Assembly: GCF_042433915.1 (NCBI RefSeq)
Contig: NZ_JBHLUN010000001.1
Location: forward strand, 310,001 to 374,000
Source of the DNA: Roseomonas elaeocarpi
GTDB taxonomy: Bacteria > Pseudomonadota > Alphaproteobacteria > Acetobacterales > Acetobacteraceae
DNA: 64,000 nucleotides
Direction: 5' to 3'
The notes below the pieces were generated by a model. That model was not told the DNA's origin. It searched no databases and saw nothing but the letters and a program-made list of their open reading frames with translations. Shown one piece after another: positions 41,043 to 49,939 of this stretch (position 1 is its first letter; every line of letters begins with the position of its first letter). The position numbers were made by a program, and so were the translations under genes.

Positions 41043-41981
41043 TCAGCTCAGTCCGAGCGTGCCGCGCAGGCGCGACAGGTCTTCCGCCAGCTCCGTCACC
41101 GGGCCTTGCAGCGCGTTGCGGTCGGCGGTGGTCAGGCTCTCATAGTTCCCGAAGCCCTCGTCGCCCGTGCGATACTTGCGCAGCACGGCGTCGACGCTAC
41201 CGAAGTTCGCCTCGACCTTGGCCAGCAGCGCCGCGTCCGCGCGCGCCAGCAGGGGACGCAGCAGCTCCACGATCTTGCGCGCGCCCTCCATATTGGCCTG
41301 GAAGTCCCATAGGTCGGTGCCGCTGTAGCGCTCCTCCTCGCCGGAAATCTTGGTGGCGGCCACTTCCTCGATCAGCGCCGCGGCGCCGCCCACCACCTTT
41401 TCCGGCGGCAGCGTCAGCGCGGCGATGCGGCCCTGCAGCTCGGCCACGTCGGCCTTGAGCTTGTCGGCGACCGGCGCCAGCCCTTCGGTCGAGTTCTCGT
41501 GGAACAACCCGTATTCCAGGCGGTGGAAGCCGGTGAAGCCCGGGTCCTTCTCGGCCTCGGCATGGTCGTCGGCGCGGCTGTCGATGCTTGTATCGAGATC
41601 GCTGAACAGCTCGGCAATGGGTTCGATGCGCTCGTAGGGCAGGCGCGTGGGCGCGTAGAGCTTGCGCGCCGTGTCGAGGTCACCGGCCCTGATGGCGGCG
41701 GTGAAGGCGTCGACCTTGTTCACCAGCGAACGGGCCTCGCGCAGGACGTAGAGCTTGTACTGCGCCAGCGGCTCGGCGAGTTCGGCCGGGGCGACGGCGG
41801 GACCCGCGGCCCAGGCCTGGCCGGCACCGAGAGGACCGCCCAGCGGCGCCGGGGCCATCAGGCTCCAGCCCAGCAGCGCCACCGCCACCGCGCCACGCGC
41901 GAGAACCCGCCGCGCGGGTGACGGGCGGGGGCGCGGCGGCGCGGAGGGGGAATGGCTTCGCATGGTCGCGGTGTCCTTCAT
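41043..41981 (-). CDS. M75/imelysin iron-uptake protein, EfeM type
   Basis: A 312-residue periplasmic protein made of a signal or anchor region (residues about 25-60) and an M75 (imelysin-like) helical domain, without a cupredoxin domain, the EfeM layout. The metal-binding His-x-x-Glu is intact at GFHRLEYGLF (His153, Glu156), and LFSDLDTSID is conserved. It should bind iron and hand it to the EfeU permease. It is the last gene of the efe operon, 10 bases after efeB, and is an addition to the standard three-gene set. Confidence 0.88.
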   Translation of the reverse strand: MKDTATMRSHSPSAPPRPRPSPARRVLARGAVAVALLGWSLMAPAPLGGPLGAGQAWAAGPAVAPAELAEPLAQYKLYVLREARSLVNKVDAFTAAIRAGDLDTARKLYAPTRLPYERIEPIAELFSDLDTSIDSRADDHAEAEKDPGFTGFHRLEYGLFHENSTEGLAPVADKLKADVAELQGRIAALTLPPEKVVGGAAALIEEVAATKISGEEERYSGTDLWDFQANMEGARKIVELLRPLLARADAALLAKVEANFGSVDAVLRKYRTGDEGFGNYESLTTADRNALQGPVTELAEDLSRLRGTLGLS

Positions 41982-41991
41982 GGGATGCGGT

Positions 41992-43353
41992 TCACCCGGC
42001 CAGCAGCGCGCGCGCCAGGAAATCGTCGGGCCCCGTCACGCCCGGCAGCGCGAAGAAGTAACCGCCGCCGGTGGGCTTGATGTATTCTTCAAGCGGCTCG
42101 CCATCGAGGCGGCGCTGCACGGTGATGAAGCCGGCCTCCAGGTCGCGCTGGAAGCAGATGAACAGCAGCCCCATGTCGAGTTGCCCCGCGCGCGTGACGC
42201 CGCGGGCGTAGTTGAAGGGCCGGCGCAGGATCAGGCTGCTGGCCGCGGCCGCGTCGCGCGGGTTGGCCAGGCGGATATGCGCGTCGAGGCGGGTGCGCTG
42301 CCCCTCCGGGTCGTCGGCATAGTCCGGCAGCGCGTGCTCGTCGGCGAGGCCCAGGGGCGCGCCGGTGTTCTTGTGGCGGCCGATGATGGCTTCCTGCTCG
42401 CCCAGCGGGGTGCGGTCCCAGCGCTCCACGAAGTTCCGGATCAGGCGCACCACCTGATAGGTGCCGCCGGCCGTCCAGGCGGGCTCGTCGCCTTCTTCGT
42501 CCCCTGGCCGGATCCAGACGATGCGCGCCATCTCCGCCGCGTCGGTGGGGTCGGGGTTGGCGGTGCCGTCGCGGAAGCCCAGGAGGTTGCGCGGGGTTTC
42601 GCGCGCCTGCCCCGGCGCATGTTCCGGCGTTTTGGCTTCGGGCAGGAAACCGTCCTGCATCCAGCGCAGCCGCAGGGTGGCGGGGGTGTTCTTCACCACG
42701 TCGCGCAGGGCGTGCAGCACGGCCTGCGGCGTGTTGGCGCAGATCTGGAGCAGCAGGTCGCCGTGGCAGCGGTCGCGTTCCAGCGCGTCGTTGGGAAAGC
42801 GTGCCATGGTCTGCAGCCGGCGCGGCCGGCGTTCCGCCAAGCCGTAGCGCCCGTCAAACAGCGAGGCGCCCACCGCCACGGTCAGGGTCAGCGCGTCGGG
42901 CACCACCCGCGGGCCGAGGATGCCGGAATCCACCGGCGGGAAGCGTGGGTCTTCCTCGGGCGGGGTGCCGCCGGCCATCAGGAAGCGGATGCGCGCGGTG
43001 AGCGTGCGGAACAGCCCTTCCAGCGCCGCGCGGTCGGGCGCCAGCACGTCGAAGGCGGCCACGAGCGCTGCGGCGGGCGGCGGGTTCAGGATGCCGGGCT
43101 GGTGCGCGCCGTGAAAGGCGATGGCCTGACCGGCGGCCCCGGCGTCGCGGCCCGGGGGTTCCTGCATCAGCGGCGCGGGCTCGGCGCCGGCGCGCCCGGC
43201 CGCGGCCCCGAACCCCGCCAGGCCCAGCAGCACCCCGCGCCGCCCGGCCCTGAGTGCCTGAACGCCGGGACCGGGCGTGCGACCCCCGTCCGCCCCCGCC
43301 ATGGCGGCGTGGAAAGGGCAGCGGCCCTTTGTCGGGTCTCCGGCCCGGCTCAC
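41992..43353 (-). CDS. efeB: Deferrochelatase/Dyp-type peroxidase EfeB
   Basis: A 453-residue Dyp-type haem peroxidase exported by the twin-arginine route: the N-terminus has RAGRRGVLLGLAGFGAAAG after about 35 residues. The catalytic GFRDGTANP motif (GxxDG), the haem-binding FVERWDRTPLGEQEAIIGRH region and GLLFICFQRDLEAGF are present. EfeB oxidises ferrous iron or extracts iron from haem for the EfeUOB system in the periplasm. The GTG start overlaps the efeO stop (GTGA). Confidence 0.92.
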   Translation of the reverse strand: MSRAGDPTKGRCPFHAAMAGADGGRTPGPGVQALRAGRRGVLLGLAGFGAAAGRAGAEPAPLMQEPPGRDAGAAGQAIAFHGAHQPGILNPPPAAALVAAFDVLAPDRAALEGLFRTLTARIRFLMAGGTPPEEDPRFPPVDSGILGPRVVPDALTLTVAVGASLFDGRYGLAERRPRRLQTMARFPNDALERDRCHGDLLLQICANTPQAVLHALRDVVKNTPATLRLRWMQDGFLPEAKTPEHAPGQARETPRNLLGFRDGTANPDPTDAAEMARIVWIRPGDEEGDEPAWTAGGTYQVVRLIRNFVERWDRTPLGEQEAIIGRHKNTGAPLGLADEHALPDYADDPEGQRTRLDAHIRLANPRDAAAASSLILRRPFNYARGVTRAGQLDMGLLFICFQRDLEAGFITVQRRLDGEPLEEYIKPTGGGYFFALPGVTGPDDFLARALLAG

Positions 43354-44459
43354 GGCGCGTTCTCCTCGAATCCCAGGGCGGCGCCCAGGGCTTGCAGCGC
43401 CGCTGCGCGGGTCACCAGCCCCTGCGCCGCCTCGTCCGGGCCGGTGGCGCCGGCCGGGGAAGCGGGCGCGGTATCGGCGGGGCGCGTGGCCGGCGCCAGC
43501 GGCCGCAGCAGCGCCTCGACCTTGCCGACACCCTCGAGCCCGGCGGCGAGTTCCACCGGGTCGGGCCGTTCCACGCCGGGCGGCGCGTCGGGGGCGAGGC
43601 GGTCACTCATGTCGCGCAGCCAGCGCTGGCTGGCGGAGACCATGCGCTCCGGCGGCACGGTGATGCCTTCCAGCCGCGCCTGGAGCGCCGCCGCATCCGC
43701 CACCAGCGCGTCGGCGAGGGGCCGCAGCGCCGCGCCGTCCGCTTCCCCGCCCAGCAAGAGCGCCAGGTGGCGCAGGCCGGTGAAGCCCGGGTCCGATGCG
43801 CCCGCCGGGTAGAGCGCAGCGCGGCCGTCGATGCGGGCGTCGAGGTCGCTGAACACCACCCGCAGCACCGGCGCCATGCGGCCGTAGGCGGTGCGTGCCT
43901 CCCGCAGCGCCGCGGTGGCCGCTGCCGCATCGCCCGCCACGGCGGCGTCACGCAGCGCGCCCGCGGCCTCAACCAGATCATCGGAGCCCAGGATCAGGGA
44001 AACCTTGTATTCCGCCCTGGGGCCGATCAGCGCCACCGGATCGGCGCCGCGCGGCGCGTCACCGCCGCCGGCGGCGGGGCGCACCACCAGCTCGCCCCGC
44101 GGGTTGCTCAGCAGCCCGCAGGTGATGCTGTAGCGCCCCGGCGCCAGCTTCGCGCGCAGGCGCTGGGTCATGCCGGGGGCGATGTTCTCGCGCTCCTCCA
44201 CCACCATCACGCCGTCCAGGATTTCCCATTCCATCACCCGCGCGCTGTTGTTGCGGATGGTGAAGCTGTTCCAGCCGGCCTCGACCGCGAGGCGGTCGGG
44301 ATCGCAGCGCTGCGCCCCCACCGTCACGGTCACGCCCTCGGCCGCCGGGGCGGAAGCGGTGCGGCGGTGCTGGACGGCGTAATAGCCGAGCACGCCCACG
44401 CCCAGCGCCAGCATCACGGTGCCGCCCAGACCGAGGCGGATCGCGCGTCGCAGCGACAC
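43350..44459 (-). CDS. efeO: EfeO-like iron-uptake protein with cupredoxin and degenerate M75 domain
   Basis: A 369-residue protein: a membrane anchor or signal at residues 8-29, a cupredoxin-like domain at about 40-127 (Cys52, Cys114 in RYSITCGLLSN), and an M75 domain from about 150. EfeO normally binds ferrous or ferric iron through His-x-x-Glu in the M75 domain. Here the equivalent stretch is GLRHLALLLGG (His231, Leu234), so the Glu is absent. GTG 44459 lies eight bases after the efeU stop and precedes the membrane segment. It lies between efeU and efeB in the canonical order. Confidence 0.85.
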   Translation of the reverse strand: MSLRRAIRLGLGGTVMLALGVGVLGYYAVQHRRTASAPAAEGVTVTVGAQRCDPDRLAVEAGWNSFTIRNNSARVMEWEILDGVMVVEERENIAPGMTQRLRAKLAPGRYSITCGLLSNPRGELVVRPAAGGGDAPRGADPVALIGPRAEYKVSLILGSDDLVEAAGALRDAAVAGDAAAATAALREARTAYGRMAPVLRVVFSDLDARIDGRAALYPAGASDPGFTGLRHLALLLGGEADGAALRPLADALVADAAALQARLEGITVPPERMVSASQRWLRDMSDRLAPDAPPGVERPDPVELAAGLEGVGKVEALLRPLAPATRPADTAPASPAGATGPDEAAQGLVTRAAALQALGAALGFEENAP

Positions 44460-44467
44460 GGCGGGCC

Positions 44468-45424
44468 TCAGCGCCCCGCCCGCGGCGCGGTCGCTGGGGT
44501 GCCGGGACGTGAGGGGCCGGGATGGGCCGCTGCCGGGCGGAGCGTGGCGGAAGGGGATGGCGCGGCGCCGGGGCGCGCGGCCCGCCCGGACAGGAAGACG
44601 GGCAGCGTCGCGAGGAGAAAGAGCGCCCAGGCCAGCGCCTCGCCGACGGCTGGCCGTTCCTGGTAGCCGAGCAGGCCAGAGAGCACCGTGCCGGGGATGC
44701 CGTCCACGGGCAGGATACCACTGAGATCGAAGAGCGGCGCCTGGAGGTGGTTCCACAGCCCGGCCTCGTGCAGGGCGCGCACCGAGCCCGCCAGCAACCC
44801 GGCCGCGACCAGCAGGATCAGCAGCCCGGTCCAGCGGAAGAAGCGCCTGAGGTCGAGCCGAACGCCGCCCCAGGAGATCGCCCAGCCCGCCGCCGCGGCC
44901 GCGAGCAGCCCGGCCACCGCGCCGAGCGGCGCCCCGTAGGACAGGCCTGGGGCGCCGTCCGGCGATCCGGTGGCCTGGCCGAACACCGCCAACAGGAAGA
45001 ACACGGCTTCCAGCCCTTCGCGCAGCACCGCCAGGAACACCAGTCCCACCAGTGCCGCCTCGCGGCCGTTGCCCGACCCGTCGCCGCCACCCGCCAGGAA
45101 GGCGGCTTCCACGCGCCGGCCCAGCTCGGCACGGATGGAGCCGGCCGCCCGGCGCATCCAGAACACCATGGCGGTGAGCATCGCCACGGCCACCAGCCCC
45201 ACGCCGGCCTCGAAGAGTTCCTGCAGGCGCTGCGGGAACTCGGCGCTGAGAAGGTCGAGCAGGAAGCCCGCCCCCAGCGACACCAGCACCGCCGCCGCCA
45301 CCCCGATCCCCACCAGCGGCAGCCAGGCGGCCCGCCCGGTGCGTCGCAGGATGCCGGCGATGATGCCCACCACCAGCGCGGCTTCCAGGCCTTCTCGCAG
45401 CATGATCAGGAAGGCAGCCAGCAT
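44468..45424 (-). CDS. efeU: Ferrous/ferric iron permease EfeU (FTR1 family)
   Basis: A 318-residue inner-membrane permease with about seven helices. It carries both Arg-Glu-x-x-Glu iron motifs: LIMLREGLEAALVVGII in helix 1 and AVLREGLEAVFFL in helix 4. It imports iron delivered by EfeO/EfeM after oxidation by EfeB. The C-terminal 50 residues are rich in Ala, Pro and Arg. The ATG at 45424 is where the family starts; an open frame of 98 codons upstream is not conserved. It is the first gene of the operon and is divergent from the ferric ABC transporter. Confidence 0.93.
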   Translation of the reverse strand: MLAAFLIMLREGLEAALVVGIIAGILRRTGRAAWLPLVGIGVAAAVLVSLGAGFLLDLLSAEFPQRLQELFEAGVGLVAVAMLTAMVFWMRRAAGSIRAELGRRVEAAFLAGGGDGSGNGREAALVGLVFLAVLREGLEAVFFLLAVFGQATGSPDGAPGLSYGAPLGAVAGLLAAAAAGWAISWGGVRLDLRRFFRWTGLLILLVAAGLLAGSVRALHEAGLWNHLQAPLFDLSGILPVDGIPGTVLSGLLGYQERPAVGEALAWALFLLATLPVFLSGRAARPGAAPSPSATLRPAAAHPGPSRPGTPATAPRAGR

Positions 45425-45500
45425 GGGAGCGGTCCGTTGCTGAGAATGTGAGATGGCGGCCGAGAAAGGGCTGGTGGCCGCACCGGGCCGGCCTTTCCCA

Positions 45501-45511
45501 AGAATGCTTCT
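45501..45511 (-). promoter_or_regulatory. Candidate Irr/ICE-type iron box
   Basis: AGAATGCTTCT is a perfect AGAA-N3-TTCT inverted repeat, the core of the alphaproteobacterial iron control element bound by Irr. It lies 77 bases upstream of efeU. The flanking T and A triplets of the full consensus are not conserved, so this is a candidate only. Confidence 0.35.
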
Positions 45512-45898
45512 CTTTCGCAAGAGGGTTGTGCCTGCGGCCGCGCCGGGCAACAGGTTTTTGCGGCCGGCAGCCTTGCGGTTTTCGTTGTAGGTGGCCGGGA
45601 TTGCGTAGCAGGTCAGCAGCGCCGCTATGGCGACCTGGAGGAGCGCGGCACCGCCACCCAGGCTGGAGAGGGCGGCACGGCGGGGTGGCAGGCGCGCCGC
45701 GGTGACAGGCTTGGCCAACAGTTGGCCTCGGTGAGGCCGCGGTCAGCGCCGTGCCGGGTGGTCAGTCCGTGGTGGTGAAGAAGCGGGCTGGGGGCAACGG
45801 CGTCATCAGCCTCAAGGCTTGGTTGGAGGCGCTACCCGATGGCGCAACCATCTGCGCCGTCGAAGTGGAGGTCATGACGAGAGACGGGTCACGTCCCC

Positions 45899-45912
45899 TT
45901 CACGGAAGTGAA
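45899..45912 (+). promoter_or_regulatory. Inverted repeat TTCAC-N4-GTGAA
   Basis: A perfect 5-base inverted repeat with the spacer GGAA, about 190 bases before the ATPase gene and 49 before the short frame at 45961. It could be a binding site for a regulator of the ferric iron transporter. Confidence 0.3.
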
Positions 45913-45960
45913 ACATAACCGTCATCTGAGCGACGCACGAAGCCGTTACCTGCCGCGCCG

Positions 45961-46104
45961 ATGACAGCCGCTGCAGGTTTTTGGGACGCCATACGGCTGG
46001 GGGCCGTGTGCAAGCGCTTCGGCGACGCCGTGGCGCTGCTGCCGGCCTCCACGCTGTTCCGGTGGCCGTTCGCGCCGTCCTTCATCCGCGCGCGGCTTCG
46101 ATGA
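45961..46104 (+). pseudogene. N-terminal fragment of an ABC-transporter ATPase
   Basis: A 47-codon frame whose residues 11-32 (IRLGAVCKRFGDAVALLPAS and TL) match the opening strand of importer ATPases, but it then runs into unrelated sequence and stops. The stop overlaps the ATG of the intact ATPase (ATGA at 46101), which has no clear ribosome site of its own, so the fragment may still serve as a leader whose translation feeds the downstream gene. The Walker motifs are absent. Confidence 0.4.
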
Positions 46105-47207
46105 ACGCGGTGGAAGGGCGCGGCCACCTCGCCGCGACGGCGGCGTCGCCGATCCTGGAAGCGCGCGGGCTGCAACAGAGCTACGGCGACAAGCCCGTGC
46201 TGCGGGACATCGGCTTCGCGCTGCAGCCCGGCCGCGTGCTGGCGCTGCTCGGGCCGTCGGGCTGCGGCAAGACCACGCTGCTGCGGCTGGTGGCCGGGCT
46301 GCTGCGACCCACCGGCGGCGCGCTGCTGATCGACGGGCGGGTGGTGGCGGAGGCGGAAGGGGCCTTCGTGCCGCCGGAAGGGCGCGGCCTCGGCATGGTG
46401 TTCCAGGACTACGCGCTCTGGCCGCATCTGAGCGTCGGCGGCAATGTCGGCTTTCCGCTGGAGATGCGCGGCATGGCGCGGGCCGAGCGAGAGCGTCGCG
46501 TCACCGCGGCGCTGGCGCGCGTGGGGCTGGACGGCTTCGCGCGCCGCAAGCCGGGGGAACTCTCGGGCGGTCAGCAGCAGCGCGTGGCCATCGCCCGCGC
46601 CATCGTCGCCGAGCCGCGGCTGGTGCTGTTCGACGAGCCGCTTTCCAACCTCGACCGCGAGTTGCGCGAAAGCCTGGTGGGCGAGATCGCGCAGCTCGTG
46701 GCTGGGCTGGGCCTGTCGGCGCTCTACGTCACGCACGACCAGGCCGAGGCTTTCGCGCTCGCCGACAGTGTCGCGGTGATGGGGGGCGGACGCATCGCCC
46801 AGCTCGACGCGCCGGAAGCGCTGGTGGGGCGGCCGGCCACGCCGGCGGTGGCGGAGTTCCTGCGCCTGGGCACGCTGGCCACCGTGACGCCGCGCGCGGA
46901 TGGCTGGTGGCTGCCCGGCGGCGAGGCGCCGATCCTGCCGCGGGGAACCGGGCCGGCGCCGGATGCGCCGCAACAGGTGCTGATCCCGCGCCGGGCGCTG
47001 CGGCTGGTGCCCCTGGGCGAAGCGGCGCTGCGCGGAATGGTGACGGGCTCGCTCTTCGCGGGCGACCGGCACGCGGTGACGGTGCAGCTTCCCGGCGCGC
47101 CGCCGCTCGATCTGCGCCTGGACAGTGCCCGGCGGGCTGCGCCCGGCGAAACGGTAGGGATCGCCGTCGCGACGGAAGAGCTGTGCTGGTTCGCGTCGCC
47201 CCCATGA
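46101..47207 (+). CDS. fbpC: Ferric iron ABC transporter ATP-binding protein
   Basis: A 368-residue importer ATPase. Walker A is GPSGCGKTTLL, the Q-loop lies in GMVFQDYALWPHL, the signature is LSGGQQQRVAIARAI, Walker B is LVLFDEPLSNLD and the switch His follows in YVTHDQAEAFALAD. The C-terminal 120 residues form the regulatory beta domain of the FbpC/PotA type. It powers uptake by the binding protein and double permease encoded next. ATG 46101 is the only start giving the family N-terminus. Confidence 0.92.
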   Translation: MNAVEGRGHLAATAASPILEARGLQQSYGDKPVLRDIGFALQPGRVLALLGPSGCGKTTLLRLVAGLLRPTGGALLIDGRVVAEAEGAFVPPEGRGLGMVFQDYALWPHLSVGGNVGFPLEMRGMARAERERRVTAALARVGLDGFARRKPGELSGGQQQRVAIARAIVAEPRLVLFDEPLSNLDRELRESLVGEIAQLVAGLGLSALYVTHDQAEAFALADSVAVMGGGRIAQLDAPEALVGRPATPAVAEFLRLGTLATVTPRADGWWLPGGEAPILPRGTGPAPDAPQQVLIPRRALRLVPLGEAALRGMVTGSLFAGDRHAVTVQLPGAPPLDLRLDSARRAAPGETVGIAVATEELCWFASPP

Positions 47208-47230
47208 TCTTGGTGAAGGAAACACAGAGC

Positions 47231-48187
47231 ATGCTGAAACAGGCTACGGTTGCCGGCTTCCTGGCGCTGGCCGCCCTCGTCGCGCCCGTCGCGGCGCGGG
47301 CCGACGTCACCGTCTACACCGCCGGTCCCGCCGGGCTGATCAAGCAGCTCGCCGCCGGCTTCACGGCCGAAACGGGCGTGAAGGCCAATGTCTTCCAGGG
47401 CACCACCGGGCAGGTGATGGCGCGCATCGAGGCCGAGGCGGCGAACCCGGCGGTGGACGTGCTCATCTCCGCTTCCTGGGACACGGCGACGGACTTCACC
47501 CGGCGCGGCTGGCTGCTGCCCTATGCCAGCCCCAACGCCGCCAGCGTGCCCGCCAGCCTGAAAACCGAGACCGCCGTGGCGCAGGGCGTCTCCGCCCTGG
47601 CGATCGCCTGGAACCCGGAAAGCAAGACGCCGCGCCCGGCGGAATGGGCCGACCTGACGAAGCCGGAATACCGGGGCCTCGTCACCATCCCCGACCCGTC
47701 GCAGTCCGGCGCCTCCTTCGAGCTGGTGGCGGCGCTGCAGAACAAGCTGGGCATGGAGCTGTTCGAGAAGCTGCACGGGAACGGCGCGGTGGTGTCCGGC
47801 GCCAACGCGCAGGCGCTGAACCCGGTGCTGCAGGGCGCCAAGGCGGCGGTGTTCGGGGCGGTGGACTACATCTCGCTCGACGGGCGCCGGAACGGCGAGT
47901 CCATCGAGGTGATCTTTCCGGCATCCGGCACGGTGGTCGCGCCGCGGCCGATGATGATCATGAAGTGGTCGCGCCACCCGGACGAGGCGAAGCGCTTCAT
48001 CGACTACGTGCTGTCGGACAAGGGCCAGGCCGCGGTGGCCGCCGCCATGCTGATGCCGGCGCGCTCCGACATCACCGCCGACCGGCCGCTGATGCGCGAC
48101 CTCAACGTGCTGCCGGTGGATGCCAGCGTGGTGTATCCGAAGCGCGACGAGATCCTCGCCGCCTTCAATCGCGCCAACGGGCACTGA
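47231..48187 (+). CDS. fbpA: Ferric iron ABC transporter substrate-binding protein
   Basis: A 318-residue periplasmic binding protein with a signal peptide (residues 1-24, ATVAGFLALAALVAPVAARA). The mature chain shows VTVYTAGPAGLIKQLAAGF, VFQGTTGQVMARIEAEA and PAVDVLISASWDT, the ferric-binding-protein layout, and AAVFGAVDYISLDGRRNGE near the C-terminus. It is flanked by the ATPase and permease genes of the same system, 23 bases after the ATPase stop. Ferric iron is the best guess; other members of this group bind phosphonates or thiamine. Confidence 0.88.
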   Translation: MLKQATVAGFLALAALVAPVAARADVTVYTAGPAGLIKQLAAGFTAETGVKANVFQGTTGQVMARIEAEAANPAVDVLISASWDTATDFTRRGWLLPYASPNAASVPASLKTETAVAQGVSALAIAWNPESKTPRPAEWADLTKPEYRGLVTIPDPSQSGASFELVAALQNKLGMELFEKLHGNGAVVSGANAQALNPVLQGAKAAVFGAVDYISLDGRRNGESIEVIFPASGTVVAPRPMMIMKWSRHPDEAKRFIDYVLSDKGQAAVAAAMLMPARSDITADRPLMRDLNVLPVDASVVYPKRDEILAAFNRANGH

Positions 48188-48218
48188 CCGGGTGCGCGCC
48201 GGCAGCGCGTTTCGCAGC

Positions 48219-49919
48219 ATGCGCGCTGCCGGCATGGCGCGCGGGATGCGCGCGGGCGGCATGGGGCGCGCCTCGCCGTTGGCGCCGCTGACCGTCGCGG
48301 CGCTGCTGGTGCTGGTGGCGCTGCCCGTGCTCTTCGTGGTGTTGCAGGCGGTGTTTCCCCGCCTGGGCGCGGGTTCGCTGGCGGCGCCGTTCAGCGCGCT
48401 GGGGCCGGCGCTGGCCGATCCGCGGCTGCCCGGGTTGCTGGGCAACACGCTGGCGCTGGGGCTGTCGGTGGTGGCGCTCTCGGCGGTGATCGCCCTGCCG
48501 CTGGGCGCCTGCCGGGCACTGTTCCGCATCCCCCTGGCGCCGCTCTGGGACCTGTTGTTCCTGCTGCCCTTCATGCTGCCGCCCTATATCGCGACGCTGG
48601 GCTGGATCGCCGCCTTGCAGCCGCGCGGCTACCTCCAGCAGCTCGTGGGCTTCAACCTGGCGGGCTTCCTGTTTTCCATGCCGGGCATCGCCGTGGTGAT
48701 CGCGCTGCACGCCTTTCCCGTGGTGTACTTCGCGGTGTCGCGCACGCTGGAAGCGGTGGGCGGGCGGCTGGCCGACGTGGCGCGGGTCTTCGGCGCCTCG
48801 CCCTGGCGCGCCTTCGGCCGCGTCACCCTGCCGCTGGCTTGGCCGGGGCTGGCGGCGAGCCTGCTGCTGGTCTTCGCCATGGCGGTGGAGGAATACGGCA
48901 CCCCCGCCGCGCTCGGCCGCTCCTTCGGCTTCGAGGTGCTGGTGACAGCCATCGACCACCGCGTGTCGGACTGGCCGATCGACCTGCCGGGGGCGGCGAC
49001 GCTGTCGCTGATCCTGGTGCTGCTGTCGGTGGCGGCCTTCGCGCTGCAATGGCGCCTCTTGGCCCGCCGCTCCTTCGAGACCACCGCCGGCAAGCCGCAG
49101 CCGCTGAACAAGCGCCCGCTCGGCCGCTGGGCCGTGCCGGTGCTCGGCGGCTTCACCGTGGCGGCCATCCTCGCCACGCTGCTGCCGATCGCGGCGATCC
49201 TGGCGGCGGCGCTGGCGCGGCGGGTTTCGGGTGGGCTGGCGCTCAACAACCTGGGTTTGCAGAACTTCGCGGCGATCCTGGGCGAAGGGTCGGACGCCTG
49301 GCAGGCGCTGCTGAACAGCCTCCTGCTCGGGCTGGCGGCGGCGTTGCTGACGGGGGTGCTGGGCACCGCGGCGGCCGTGCTGATGGTGCGCGGGCAGATG
49401 CGCGGGCGCGCGGCGCTGGACGCGCTGGCCATGCTGCCCAACGCCCTGCCGGGCATCGTGGTGGCGGTGGGGCTGATCCTGGCCTGGAACCAGCCGGCAC
49501 TGCCGATCACGCCCTACAACACGCCGCTGATCCTGATCCTGGCCTATGGCTGCATCCTGCTGCCTTATCCGCTGCGCTACGCCCAGGCGGCGCTGCGCCA
49601 GATCGGCCCGAACCTGGAAGCCGCGGCGCGGGTCAGCGGCGCCACGCCCTGGCGCGTGATGCTGCGCGTGCTGGTGCCGCTGATGGCGCCGAGCCTGGTG
49701 GCCGCCATGCTGCTGGTCTTCGCCGTGGCGGCGCGGGAACTGGTCGCCTCGCTGCTGGTGGCGCCGGTCGGGATGCTGACGGTGGCGGGCTTTATCTGGC
49801 GGCAGTTCGAGCAGGGCTCGGTCGGCGTCGGCATGGCCATGGCCTTCGTGGCGCTGGCCGTGACCACGCTGCTGCCGCTGACGGTGCTGGCCGTGCTGCG
49901 CCGCGCCGAACAGCCGTGA
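48219..49919 (+). CDS. fbpB: Ferric iron ABC transporter double permease
   Basis: A 566-residue inner-membrane protein with two fused permease domains (about residues 60-260 and 330-560). Both EAA loops are visible: LADVARVFGASPWRAFGRVT in the first half and LEAAARVSGATPWRVMLRVL in the second. This duplicated form is typical of ferric iron transporters such as FbpB/SfuB. The start is uncertain: ATG 48219 or GTG 48192, neither with a strong ribosome site. It ends the three-gene operon, 20 bases before the MBL-fold gene. Confidence 0.9.
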   Translation: MRAAGMARGMRAGGMGRASPLAPLTVAALLVLVALPVLFVVLQAVFPRLGAGSLAAPFSALGPALADPRLPGLLGNTLALGLSVVALSAVIALPLGACRALFRIPLAPLWDLLFLLPFMLPPYIATLGWIAALQPRGYLQQLVGFNLAGFLFSMPGIAVVIALHAFPVVYFAVSRTLEAVGGRLADVARVFGASPWRAFGRVTLPLAWPGLAASLLLVFAMAVEEYGTPAALGRSFGFEVLVTAIDHRVSDWPIDLPGAATLSLILVLLSVAAFALQWRLLARRSFETTAGKPQPLNKRPLGRWAVPVLGGFTVAAILATLLPIAAILAAALARRVSGGLALNNLGLQNFAAILGEGSDAWQALLNSLLLGLAAALLTGVLGTAAAVLMVRGQMRGRAALDALAMLPNALPGIVVAVGLILAWNQPALPITPYNTPLILILAYGCILLPYPLRYAQAALRQIGPNLEAAARVSGATPWRVMLRVLVPLMAPSLVAAMLLVFAVAARELVASLLVAPVGMLTVAGFIWRQFEQGSVGVGMAMAFVALAVTTLLPLTVLAVLRRAEQP

Positions 49920-49939
49920 CGACCTGCCCGGAGACGACG

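Larger units (their letters stand above)
45425..45960. other. Divergent control region between efeU and the ferric iron ABC operon
   Basis: A 536-base gap with regulatory candidates at 45501-45511 and 45899-45912. A 55-codon frame starting at GTG 45751 (ending 45918, with ISLKAWLEALPDGATICAVE) looks protein-like but matches nothing I know; it might be the end of a lost gene. I see no other gene. Confidence 0.45.

Noticed and set aside
45425..45718. 98-codon extension of EfeU with a hydrophobic stretch (LLQVAIAALLTCYAI)
   Set aside because: Starts only with TTG, is not part of the FTR1 family and covers the expected promoter region.
45751..45918. 55-codon frame starting with GTG, possibly a small protein or gene end
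   Set aside because: Codon pattern looks protein-like, but there is no ribosome site, no family and no partner; mentioned only in the gap entry.
46101..47207. The FbpC-type ATPase as the missing subunit of the molybdate/tungstate importer at 35820-37580
   Set aside because: It lies between its own binding protein and permease genes and has the FbpC/PotA-type C-terminal domain; sharing is possible but not supported.
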